A stretch of 64,000 nt of DNA, taken from NCBI RefSeq assembly GCF_031344055.1, contig NZ_JADBEN010000001.1; one strand, given 5' to 3'. Positions within the stretch are counted from its first letter, which is position 1. Every line of letters starts with the position of its first letter. The notes under the pieces were generated by a model that saw only the letters and a list, made by a program, of their open reading frames with translations, was not told where the DNA came from and searched no databases. The position numbers and the translations under genes were made by a program. Positions 26,820 to 34,655 of the stretch are shown one piece after another. This DNA comes from Methylobacillus flagellatus_A (GTDB lineage Bacteria; Pseudomonadota; Gammaproteobacteria; Burkholderiales; Methylophilaceae).

Positions 26820-27026
26820 ATGGCAACAGGTGTAGTTAAGTGGTTTAACGATAGCAAGGGCTTTGGGTTCATTACGCCGGATGAAGGCGGCAGCGATTTG
26901 TTTGCGCATTTCTCCGCTATTGTGAACGAAGGCGGCTACAAGAGCCTGACAGAAAACCAGCGCGTCAGCTTTGACGTGACGGATGGTCCTAAAGGCAAGC
27001 AAGCCAGCAACATCAAGCCTGAATAG
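26820..27026 (+). CDS. Cold-shock protein (CspA family)
   Basis: 68 residues with both RNA-binding motifs, KGFGFIT and DLFAHFS. A nucleic-acid chaperone that loosens RNA structure. The roughly 200-base leader before it is AT-rich and could be the structured untranslated leader usual for csp genes, though I could not identify a cold box. Confidence 0.95.
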   Translation: MATGVVKWFNDSKGFGFITPDEGGSDLFAHFSAIVNEGGYKSLTENQRVSFDVTDGPKGKQASNIKPE

Positions 27027-27087
27027 TGCTTGATATAAAATAATGAACTATTGGAATGCCTGTGCATTCCCAATGCGGTTCATCAAG

Positions 27088-27112
27088 TGCCCGGCATGTC
27101 CGGGCATTTTTA
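27088..27112 (+). terminator. Intrinsic terminator of the cold-shock gene
   Basis: TGCCCGG / CCGGGCA stem with a five-base loop, followed by TTTTT. Confidence 0.75.
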
Positions 27113-27252
27113 CGGGCAGCGCTTATAGGGCTCGATAGAGATTTCCAAGGAAATCAAGTAATCATTTCCTACACGGCTGCGGCCTAGCCTCCGATAGGCA
27201 GTATTAAGTTGCTCCTATTACAGTCGAGCTATATTAATCCGGCCATGATGTC

Positions 27253-29316
27253 ATGAGCAATCTCAAAGAAGGCAGACCTTATCCTCGTGGTGCCTATTTC
27301 GATGGCAAGGGCACAAACTTCGCATTGTTTTCCGATAATGCTGCCAGCGTCACGTTGTGCCTGTTTGATGAGCATGGCGAATCGGAAACCGAACGTATCA
27401 ACCTCCGGGAATGCACGAATGGCGTCTGGCATGGCTACCTTGAGGGCGTAAAACCGGGGCAGCTCTACGGCTACAGGGTAGATGGCGTTTGGGCGCCGGC
27501 AGAAGGTTTGCGCTTCAATCACAACAAGCTGTTGCTTGATCCTTATGCACGCAAACTCTCAGGCGAGATCCAGTGGGACAATGCGCTGTTTGGCTACACC
27601 ATCAGCGACGATCCGGATGCCGACCTGCATATGGACGAGCGCGACAGTGCCAAGTTCATGCCCAAGGCCATCGTGGTCAAGCCCGATGTCCTGGTCAAGT
27701 CTCCCAAGCCCGATATCCGCTGGCCCAAGACCGTCATATACGAAGCCCATGTGCGCGGCCTGACGATGCAGCACCCGCTGATCCCGGACGATATCCGCGG
27801 GACATTCGCCGCCCTCAGCGATTCCGCCATCATCAGCCATTTGCAGCGCATAGGCGTCACCGCCATCGAATTGATGCCTATTCATGCGTTCGCGCAGGAC
27901 CGCCATCTCCTCGACCGCAACCTGTCCAATTACTGGGGCTACAACACCTTGGCGTATTTCGCTCCCGAGCCGTCCTACCTGGGCTCGGGCGCGCTTGAGG
28001 AGATCGCCAAGACGGTAGATGCCCTGCACGACGCCGGGATAGAGGTGATACTCGACGTGGTCTACAACCATACCTGCGAAGGCAACCACCTGGGCCCGAC
28101 CTTGTGTTGGAAGGGAATAGACAACCTGAGTTATTACAGGGAGCTGCCAGGCAATCCGCGCTATTACGACAACCTCACCGGCTGTGGCAATGCGCTCAAC
28201 ACCTCTCATCCCAAAGTGATGCAGATGATCATGGACAGCCTGCGGCTTTGGGCTTCCGTCTACGGTATCGACGGCTTCCGTTTCGACCTGGCATTGACGC
28301 TGGGCAGAAACGACAACGGCTTCAACCGGGACCATGCATTGTTCCATGCCATGTTGCAAGACCCGATATTGACCCGCTGCAAGCTGATTGCCGAGCCTTG
28401 GGATGTCGGTCCGGGAGGCTTCCAGCTTGGCTCGTTCCCGCCCGGCTTCTCCGAGTGGAACGGCGACTATCGCGATGTCACCCGCGATTTCTGGGCGGGC
28501 AAGGAGAGCATGTTGTCCCGCTTTGCGAGCCGTTTCGCCGCTTCGAGCGATTTGTTCAACGACCAGCATCGGCGGCCATGGTCCAGTGTGAACTTCATCA
28601 CGGCGCACGACGGTTTTACCCTGCACGACCTCGTTTCCTATAACGAAAAGCACAACGAGGCGAATGGCGAGGACAACCAGGACGGCGCCAATGACAACCA
28701 CAGCTGGAACTGCGGCCACGAGGGGGACACCGACCAGGAAGAGATATTGGCGCTCCGCGCCCAGCAAAAGCGTAATTTCCTCACTACGCTGTTTTTATCG
28801 CAAGGCATTCCCATGTTGCTGGCGGGCGATGAGCTCAACAATAGCCAGCAAGGCAACAACAATACCTATTGCCAGGACAATGAGATCGGCTGGGTGAATT
28901 GGGACAATGCCGACGACGCCTTGATCGATTTCGTCGGGGAGCTGGCGCAACTGCGCAAAAAGCACAGCGCCATTTCGCGTGCCGAATTTGTCACGGGCAA
29001 GCTGAACGAGCATGGCAACTCAGACGTGGCCTGGTTCAACGTCAACGGGGAACCCATGAGCAACGAGGACTGGAATGATCCGTGCAATAAAGCCATGACA
29101 GTCAAGTTCGTGCCTCCTGACAAAACAGGGCGTGCGATATTGGTCATGATCAATGCTTCGCATGTGACAGTGCCTGCCCGTATTCCCTACTGCGATAGTT
29201 ATGATTGGAAGCTGTTGCTGGATACGCCGCTCAAGCCGATTCCCAACCAGCAAGGGGAAGAGTTGGAGTTGGAGCCGCGCTCCATCTATGTCTACGAAGG
29301 CAAACTGATCGTATAG
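27253..29316 (+). CDS. glgX: Glycogen debranching enzyme (isoamylase type)
   Basis: 687 residues. N-terminal CBM48 domain (about 8-100) and GH13 barrel. Catalytic residues are visible: DVVYNHT, the nucleophile aspartate in GIDGFRFDLA, the acid glutamate in LIAEPWDVG, and the stabilising HD in FITAHDGF. It cleaves alpha-1,6 branches of glycogen or limit dextrin. It stands alone, without other glg genes nearby. The ATG has no strong ribosome site. Confidence 0.95.
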   Translation: MSNLKEGRPYPRGAYFDGKGTNFALFSDNAASVTLCLFDEHGESETERINLRECTNGVWHGYLEGVKPGQLYGYRVDGVWAPAEGLRFNHNKLLLDPYARKLSGEIQWDNALFGYTISDDPDADLHMDERDSAKFMPKAIVVKPDVLVKSPKPDIRWPKTVIYEAHVRGLTMQHPLIPDDIRGTFAALSDSAIISHLQRIGVTAIELMPIHAFAQDRHLLDRNLSNYWGYNTLAYFAPEPSYLGSGALEEIAKTVDALHDAGIEVILDVVYNHTCEGNHLGPTLCWKGIDNLSYYRELPGNPRYYDNLTGCGNALNTSHPKVMQMIMDSLRLWASVYGIDGFRFDLALTLGRNDNGFNRDHALFHAMLQDPILTRCKLIAEPWDVGPGGFQLGSFPPGFSEWNGDYRDVTRDFWAGKESMLSRFASRFAASSDLFNDQHRRPWSSVNFITAHDGFTLHDLVSYNEKHNEANGEDNQDGANDNHSWNCGHEGDTDQEEILALRAQQKRNFLTTLFLSQGIPMLLAGDELNNSQQGNNNTYCQDNEIGWVNWDNADDALIDFVGELAQLRKKHSAISRAEFVTGKLNEHGNSDVAWFNVNGEPMSNEDWNDPCNKAMTVKFVPPDKTGRAILVMINASHVTVPARIPYCDSYDWKLLLDTPLKPIPNQQGEELELEPRSIYVYEGKLIV

Positions 29317-29362
29317 GTGCGCCGCTAGAAATAAAGCGTATTCAGTATTGCCAAGTCTTGGC

Positions 29363-29665
29363 TTATGCCGCTTTCCTGTTTTCGAGTTTGTTGCAGAACA
29401 TCTTGATTGAGGACTTCATCGGGTCTTCATGCGCCTTGCTGTTGTAGTCTTCCCAACATGCAGCGATTGCCGAGTCGTCATACTGGATTGCCATGCCGGA
29501 AAAGGTGTGCGCTTTCTTATAGGCGAAAAACAGCAGCGTGGACAATATAATCGCCAGCACCCAAAACCATTTTATTTGTCTTTCCTTTTTATATCCGCAA
29601 GATGGACACCACAGGCTCAGTGCACCGGTCTGCTTACCGCATTTTTGGCAACGAGTGCTGGACAT
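29363..29665 (-). CDS. Zinc-ribbon membrane protein, hypothetical
   Basis: 100 residues. An N-terminal four-cysteine zinc ribbon (CQKCGK ... CPSCGY, residues 6-24) is followed by one transmembrane segment (about 32-50) and a periplasmic tail with two cysteines (about 70 and 91). The start is supported by GGAGG just upstream. This ribbon-plus-helix plan occurs in many uncharacterised membrane proteins. Confidence 0.75.
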   Translation of the reverse strand: MSSTRCQKCGKQTGALSLWCPSCGYKKERQIKWFWVLAIILSTLLFFAYKKAHTFSGMAIQYDDSAIAACWEDYNSKAHEDPMKSSIKMFCNKLENRKAA

Positions 29666-30076
29666 GGCGACCTCCGGTTCAAAAAGGGCAAGCTAGCACG
29701 GTGAGGTGAGGGGTACTGTAAGAAAGCGTCTGATTGAAGCAGAGGAATTGCTTAGCAGAACAAGAGGAGGCGGAAGCATTGTGCCGCTGTTGGAAGTTGA
29801 TAACGCCGGTAACGCAAAAATTAAAGAGGAGAGTATGAGGGGCCATCCTGATTGATCATACTTTGAAGGGCTGTCTTTACCGGATTTCTCAATCTGGCCA
29901 CTATGCACCGCTACAGAATCGTATGGATGTTATGTAATTCGCATATATAAAAAGCAACACGAACATGACTGTAATGACTCAGAAACGACTGACATGCAAA
30001 TCGGACGCCATCTCCTTCAAGTCATTGGGCAGCCGGCGGTATGATGCTCTTAACCATGACGACAAGGAAAAGCATC
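29666..30076. other. Intergenic stretch without a supported gene
   Basis: About 410 bases; nothing recognisable apart from upstream signals for the flanking small genes. Confidence 0.4.
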
Positions 30077-30157
30077 ATGTTCAAATTTAGCCTGACTGAA
30101 ATTACAATCTTGTTTATTGCCATGTCTTGGCTGACATACAATTTTTTGGTGCTGTAA
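30077..30157 (+). CDS. Tiny single-span membrane protein (26 aa)
   Basis: MFKFSLTEITILFIAMSW then a short hydrophobic end: one membrane helix fills nearly the whole protein. AAGGA lies eight bases before the ATG. It is below the size normally annotated and function is unknown. Confidence 0.45.
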   Translation: MFKFSLTEITILFIAMSWLTYNFLVL

Positions 30158-30501
30158 GCCTACTGTAAAGCAAACTTTATCAAAGCCAAAACACTAAGGC
30201 TTGCTTTCAACTCTCCTGCCGGTAAGCTGGCCTAGAGTCTTGCGAGCCAGCGTGCGTTCTTGTAACGGGCTGCCGGCTCAGCCTGTCAGAATTCTCCTGC
30301 AAGAAAATCAGCCTCATCCTATAGAGGCTTGGCAGCAATATTCCTATTATTATCCCGCTGATTGGCTCAGGTCGAGCTAGCTTTCCGGCGAGGCTCGCTT
30401 ATATACGGACAATAAGAGATTGGGCTGATCAGCCATTGAGCACGAATAATTCATGCTATTTGAAAGGCGTATAGACCCTATCAAAGCATTATTTATTGAT
30501 T
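30158..30501. other. Intergenic stretch without a supported gene
   Basis: About 345 bases with no ribosome-site-backed frame and no obvious RNA structure. Confidence 0.35.
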
Positions 30502-30591
30502 ATGAAGGAGCCCGATTTTTTCTTTTGGTTTGTCATCGCAGTAGTCGTATTGTTCATCCTTTTGATGGCGACAGGCTTAAAACTAATTTAG
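30502..30591 (+). CDS. Tiny single-span membrane protein (29 aa), doubtful
   Basis: MKEPDFFFWFVIAVVVLF plus a short tail; one hydrophobic helix. No strong ribosome site is seen, so support comes only from its resemblance to the other tiny membrane proteins in the window. Confidence 0.35.
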   Translation: MKEPDFFFWFVIAVVVLFILLMATGLKLI

Positions 30592-30603
30592 TTCAAGCTC
30601 CTC

Positions 30604-31017
30604 TTATCGAGCGCCTCTGATCGATTCAAGCAGGGCGTACTTTTCCCGATCGATTTCGCTTCTGGTTCGAACTCCCAGCCTTCGCAAGATGGGCAGTGGA
30701 GGGCACCACCCCTGAAGGCCATGCTGCAACAAAAAAGTTAATACACCGGCAGGCAACAGAAGCCATCTCTTATTGACGAATACCCCAAGCGCCAACCCTG
30801 CGAGGGATAGGGTAGAGGCATTGACTTCCAATACCCTCTCAATATCCCACTCCTTATCCAATTGCTGGATACGCGCTTTTATTTCCTCTTCGCTGAGCGC
30901 GGAAAACGTTTCAATATTGCGATCGGTTTGACGGTCAATCTCATCGTTGACGGTATCGGACGTAGCATTGCGGACCCGGTCGGTATTGTTGTTAAGTTCA
31001 AGATTATCTGTCGGCAT
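30604..31017 (-). CDS. DUF2892-type membrane protein
   Basis: 137 residues. A polar N-terminal part (about 1-70) with charged helices is followed by two hydrophobic segments (about 70-105) in the DUF2892 style: FVNKRWLLLPAGVLTFLLQHG and a PILRRLGVRT end. AAGGA precedes the ATG. Family members are small inner-membrane proteins, often next to stress or sulfur-transfer genes. Exact role unknown. Confidence 0.75.
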   Translation of the reverse strand: MPTDNLELNNNTDRVRNATSDTVNDEIDRQTDRNIETFSALSEEEIKARIQQLDKEWDIERVLEVNASTLSLAGLALGVFVNKRWLLLPAGVLTFLLQHGLQGWCPPLPILRRLGVRTRSEIDREKYALLESIRGAR

Positions 31018-31253
31018 GATGATTTCCTTGCAGTTTCATTTGTTGAAAAAATAAGACCTTTTTTATGCTGCTTAATTCCTGGGTTTTTTTGAGGTTGTCA
31101 ATTTATAAACAAGATTATGGCGCTTATTTTTAAGTTATTAATTCTTACAAGTTGCTAGGGTTTTGCTGACAAACGACATAGATGTCCGCTGATATGTATT
31201 TTTCAGGAGAGCTGCTTAAATTCGGTCGTAGAAAGTCAATAATGGGGGCTAAA

Positions 31254-31448
31254 ATGATAGAGTCATTTAAGTACAAAGATTTCGATGTGCAAATCAAAGG
31301 GTCTAATTTCTTTGATGCAGGGTTCACTTATTCCGTCTTGATTGACCGCATAGAGCATCATCCTTGGGTTAAGCCCCTGTCATCTTGGGAAGAGGCAAAA
31401 CTTCAGGCTCGTCAATATGCCATTAAATTGATTGATCAAATCTTTTGA
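31254..31448 (+). CDS. Hypothetical small protein (64 aa)
   Basis: Starts MIESFKYKDFDV; this ATG is preceded by GGGGG five bases away, better than ATG codons further upstream. Compact, beta-rich, soluble, with IEHHPWVKPLSSWEEA in the middle and a C-terminal helix. It looks like a real small folded protein, but I do not recognise the family. Confidence 0.6.
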   Translation: MIESFKYKDFDVQIKGSNFFDAGFTYSVLIDRIEHHPWVKPLSSWEEAKLQARQYAIKLIDQIF

Positions 31449-31482
31449 TCAAATTTTGTAATGGATCAGATGGAGTTTCTCA

Positions 31483-31704
31483 ATGAAATGGATAGTGATC
31501 GCCACGGATAACGCTAAAAGGCTGTTTACTTTAAAAGCCTATTCCTCAGGGAAATACTCTGTGGTCGAAACATCTGAAAATATCACACTAAACTTCCATG
31601 ATGCAGTATTTTTTGGCACTACTTCCAATGCACCGATCAACAAGTCTTGCATTCTCAGGTTGGAGGAGACGATCTGGGAAAGGATATTATCGGCGTCCAT
31701 ATGA
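31483..31704 (+). CDS. Hypothetical protein (73 aa)
   Basis: Begins MKWIVIATDNAK with GGAG seven bases ahead, and follows the previous small gene by 34 bases; the two are probably co-transcribed and share a terminator at 31717. Beta-rich, no transmembrane helix, family not recognised. Confidence 0.55.
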   Translation: MKWIVIATDNAKRLFTLKAYSSGKYSVVETSENITLNFHDAVFFGTTSNAPINKSCILRLEETIWERILSASI

Positions 31705-31716
31705 ACCTCTTAGTAG

Positions 31717-31745
31717 AAAACCCGCGTATCGCGGGCTTTCCTTTT
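31717..31745 (+). terminator. Intrinsic terminator
   Basis: GAAAACCCGCG / CGCGGGCTTTC around TAT, followed by CTTTT; 12 bases after the stop of the preceding small gene. Confidence 0.75.
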
Positions 31746-31800
31746 GCATGCGAGCATCAGCAAAGGACGGATCCATTCGCTGATGTATGCCTACACTTGC

Positions 31801-31965
31801 TTAGCGGTTTTTATGGCTTTGGCTACCTGCCTTGGCATGCTGCTCCCGGCTGCCGCCGCGGGTATTGCTGCCTGCCGACTGCGGCTGGTTTTTGTGGCTT
31901 TGGCTGCCAGCCTTGACGTGCTGCTCATGGGTACCGCCTTGTTTGTTTTGTGTAGTATTTGCCAT
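31801..31965 (-). CDS. KGG-like stress-type protein with two repeats (54 aa)
   Basis: The 54-residue frame starts MANTTQNKQGG. AAAGGAGAT lies just upstream, a near-ideal ribosome site. It is built of two near-identical units, EQHVKAGSQSHKN and EQHAKAGSQSHKN, each preceded by GG and polar residues. This fits the hydrophilic, disordered KGG/stress-induced protein class (YciG/Con-10-like), although the classic KGG triplet is replaced by KAG and SHKN. It is expected to be abundant under stress or desiccation. Confidence 0.7.
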   Translation of the reverse strand: MANTTQNKQGGTHEQHVKAGSQSHKNQPQSAGSNTRGGSREQHAKAGSQSHKNR

Positions 31966-32245
31966 GGTTTATCTCCTTTGGGTCCTTGTCCAGACGGTAC
32001 GTTGCTGAAAATGTAATTCATCTGGAGCGAGGATCATTGGTTAAAAGCAACGTGATTCCACTTTATGCCGTTCGCGCTTACCACTTCATCCGTCATTGGC
32101 TGATAGGTTTGTCAGATTTCCGCAACGGACCGGCTGCTTGGCTGTTTCGCGCAAAACGCATATCGCAATTCGAGTGCCAGCTTTATCTGGAAGCATCGGT
32201 ATGTTTGGGCTCTCAATAAAAAAAGGTTCAATAGCGGGCAGTTTT

Positions 32246-32683
32246 CTATCGCAGAAGAATTAATTGTGCGATGCCGGATTTCTCGTAAAACACAATGGCG
32301 TTCTGGTGATACTGCCTGCCTAGCTCCATTGCAGAATCCAGGGTTATGCCGATCACTGCGAAATTTTCCTCAGGCCACTGGTTGGACCTTGATCTTGCCA
32401 AGCCTTTCCTGAATTCAAGATGACGACTCCTGAGCTCCTTGCCCAGTTTCTCGGTGTTTTGGATGTTGATGGCCTCATCCGCTGGCTTGCTGAGCGGGTT
32501 GAACGCGGAAATGATGGCCGCGGCGGTATCCGCATGCTGCTCTAGGATTATGTTCATTTCCGGGCTGCCAAGGCCGATTCGCATTACGAAGGCCTGTTGC
32601 TCATAGTTCACCACATAGTCGGCATCCTGATATGCCTCAATCAATTCTGGCGATAGGACGGTTTGCGCTTGCGAGATATTCAT
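32246..32683 (-). CDS. DUF3293 domain-containing protein
   Basis: 145 residues from MNISQAQTVL (a start 18 codons earlier would add an unlikely leader). Matches DUF3293: YQDADYVV at the start, AAIISAFNPLSKP, NIQNTEKLGKEL, and WPEENFAVIGI. Soluble, unknown function. It follows ctaG by 60 bases on the same strand and may be read through from the oxidase cluster. Confidence 0.8.
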   Translation of the reverse strand: MNISQAQTVLSPELIEAYQDADYVVNYEQQAFVMRIGLGSPEMNIILEQHADTAAAIISAFNPLSKPADEAINIQNTEKLGKELRSRHLEFRKGLARSRSNQWPEENFAVIGITLDSAMELGRQYHQNAIVFYEKSGIAQLILLR

Positions 32684-32743
32684 GACAGAGTCCAAAAAAG
32701 TTAGTCGACAAAAGTGTTTTACAAATAAAGCCTGCAATCCGGC

Positions 32744-33667
32744 CTACCGGTCGGTTCCGGGCTGGGGAAGCAGCCACCGCAAGCTGATAAAGAGCGCCAC
32801 CAGCAAATAAGCCAAGCTTGCTGGAACCCACATGATCAGGCCTCCAAGCTGTTGATCTTCCAATAGGTCCAAACCCAATGCCGTCGTCGGCCTTAGATAG
32901 GCCGGATACCATATCGCCGTGGAGAGCGTTAGCAGGGTGCCAAGCGCTGCGGTATGTAGCATGGTGGTAAATACCAGCAACATGCTCCATCCGCGCTGGG
33001 CAGTATGCATCCCATTGATCACTGCCCACCAGAACAACAGTGCGGATAGAAAGAAACTGGCATGTTGCAGCACATGGATGCCTTCATTGCGGAGCGCCGC
33101 CTGGAACAGCGCGGGGATATGCCATAGCCAGAGCGCCAAGGCATGTAGCCACCAGGCGGACAAAGGGGCTGTCAGCCACCGCCAGCCGAGGCGGAGCCAG
33201 CGCATATGCGTTGCAAAATGCAGTCGATGGCGGCAGGACTCGGGCAAGGCCCAAGCCCATGCGCCGAGCGGGCGGCCCGCCACTATCAGCGGGGCGGCAA
33301 TAATCATGAGGATTTCATGCTGCAGCATATGCGCGGAAAACAGCCAGCCGCTGAGCGTATCGATCGGGGAGCAGAGCGCCACGCCCAAGGCCAGCCAGCC
33401 GAAAGAAAAGCAGGCAGCCTGGCTGCGGCTGACGCCATGGCCGATGCCGGCTTTGCGCCACAGCCGTAAAACACCTTTGCCGTAACCGTAGGCGCTTGCC
33501 AGCAGGCACGCCAGCACCCACGGCTCGAATGTCCATACCCAAGGCAAAGGCTGAATATCGGCAAGGCCATGAGCTTCTGCCTCTTGGCTAAAAGCGATAC
33601 CCACGGACAGGATAATGAATAGCATGTTCATTGATAGCAGGGAGAAATCAGCCAGGCGGTCAACCAT
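32744..33667 (-). CDS. ctaG: Cytochrome c oxidase assembly protein, CtaG (caa3) type
   Basis: 307 residues with about seven membrane helices and the caa3_CtaG signature: HMLQHEILM near 117, a HALALWLWHIP block near 174, and VLQHASFF near 198. Such proteins are needed to mature the copper centre of caa3-type oxidases. It overlaps the preceding small membrane gene by 40 bases, which supports translational coupling in the oxidase operon. Confidence 0.85.
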   Translation of the reverse strand: MVDRLADFSLLSMNMLFIILSVGIAFSQEAEAHGLADIQPLPWVWTFEPWVLACLLASAYGYGKGVLRLWRKAGIGHGVSRSQAACFSFGWLALGVALCSPIDTLSGWLFSAHMLQHEILMIIAAPLIVAGRPLGAWAWALPESCRHRLHFATHMRWLRLGWRWLTAPLSAWWLHALALWLWHIPALFQAALRNEGIHVLQHASFFLSALLFWWAVINGMHTAQRGWSMLLVFTTMLHTAALGTLLTLSTAIWYPAYLRPTTALGLDLLEDQQLGGLIMWVPASLAYLLVALFISLRWLLPQPGTDR

Positions 33668-33996
33668 AACATGGCGGTCACGATGGAAAACAATATGCCG
33701 CTCAAGAGCGCAATCCAGGCGACAAAAGCCTGGCGAGATTCGACGCGGCTTGATTGCCTGCGTCCGGCAGGGTCCCCTTTATCCTTTGCCTTCACCTGCC
33801 GCCATGCGCGCAGGGCCAGCCAAGTCAAGGCCATTGTTGCGAACAGGCTGGCTGCCGAGACGGCATGGAGCATCCAGCCTGCTTGTTGCTTGCATGCAGG
33901 AGTAGTGAGGGCATAGATGACAGACAAATGGCCAAGCACGACGAGAGGGGCCAACAGCAGCGCCGGCCAGCTTGCGGTTGTAGCACGCGTGGTCAT
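33628..33996 (-). CDS. Small membrane protein of the oxidase cluster
   Basis: 122 residues from an ATG that overlaps the coxIII stop (ATGA). Three hydrophobic segments (about 8-28, 42-62, 92-115) separated by a charged loop. Position between subunit III and CtaG matches small subunit-IV or CoxP-like proteins of alternative oxidases; the sequence itself is not diagnostic. Confidence 0.65.
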   Translation of the reverse strand: MTTRATTASWPALLLAPLVVLGHLSVIYALTTPACKQQAGWMLHAVSAASLFATMALTWLALRAWRQVKAKDKGDPAGRRQSSRVESRQAFVAWIALLSGILFSIVTAMLWLTAWLISPCYQ

Positions 33997-34655
33997 GATG
34001 CGATCCACCTCGGGACAAGATAGATCACTGCGTAGATGGGCAGCCAGGTGAACACGACAAAATACCAATACAGGCCGTTTTCGCTGACATCCACATAGCT
34101 TTTACCTCCTACCGGCTCATAAAACATCAATACCGTCAGCACCAGGGAGTCCACGGTATCGGTGATCAGGTGTACGGTATGCAGCCCCAGCAACAGCCAT
34201 ACGGCGGAGCCATAGGCATTGCTGTCCCATGCCACGTTCAGGTGCCGGAATTCCAGCACCCGTATTGCCAGGAACAAAAACGAAAACATCATGCAGGCCA
34301 GCAGCCAGCCCCGCACCTTGCGCAAATCCTGCGCTTCGGCGGCGCGCTTGGCCCAATGGTTGGGAAATGCGCTGGCGATCATGACGGCGGTGTTCAACGT
34401 GCCCCAGGCCAAGTCCGGGGCATACCGGCTCATCGGCCAGACGTCGGCATGGCTTGCCAGGTAGAAATAACTGAACACCATCAATCCGAACACCGTACCC
34501 TCAATGAGCATCATGCCGAATGTTCCCCACCACATCAGGCTACGGTGCGAAAACGCATAGGTCGGCAACGACGAGACATCCAACGCTTGATTGCTATCTG
34601 CCGAGTGGCGGCCTTTTCCTGGGGCTGGAGCGACGGTGTGCATTTCAGGCGCCAT
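33993..34655 (-). CDS. ctaE: Cytochrome c oxidase subunit III
   Basis: About 220 residues with five or more membrane helices and the subunit III pattern: MWWGTFGMMLIEGTVFG, LGLHTVHLITDTVD and a final YWYFVVFTWLPIYAVIY. The chosen ATG (MAPEMHTV) overlaps the end of subunit I; an ATG 24 bases upstream and another 12 bases downstream are alternatives. It stabilises the catalytic subunit and surrounds the oxygen path. Confidence 0.88.
   Translation of the reverse strand: MAPEMHTVAPAPGKGRHSADSNQALDVSSLPTYAFSHRSLMWWGTFGMMLIEGTVFGLMVFSYFYLASHADVWPMSRYAPDLAWGTLNTAVMIASAFPNHWAKRAAEAQDLRKVRGWLLACMMFSFLFLAIRVLEFRHLNVAWDSNAYGSAVWLLLGLHTVHLITDTVDSLVLTVLMFYEPVGGKSYVDVSENGLYWYFVVFTWLPIYAVIYLVPRWIAS

Noticed and set aside
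27559..28767. Antisense frame of 402 codons in glgX
   Set aside because: The sense strand has every GH13 catalytic residue; the antisense frame lacks a ribosome site.
31959..32219. 86-codon plus-strand frame
   Set aside because: Overlaps the KGG-like gene promoter and start on the other strand and has no ribosome site.
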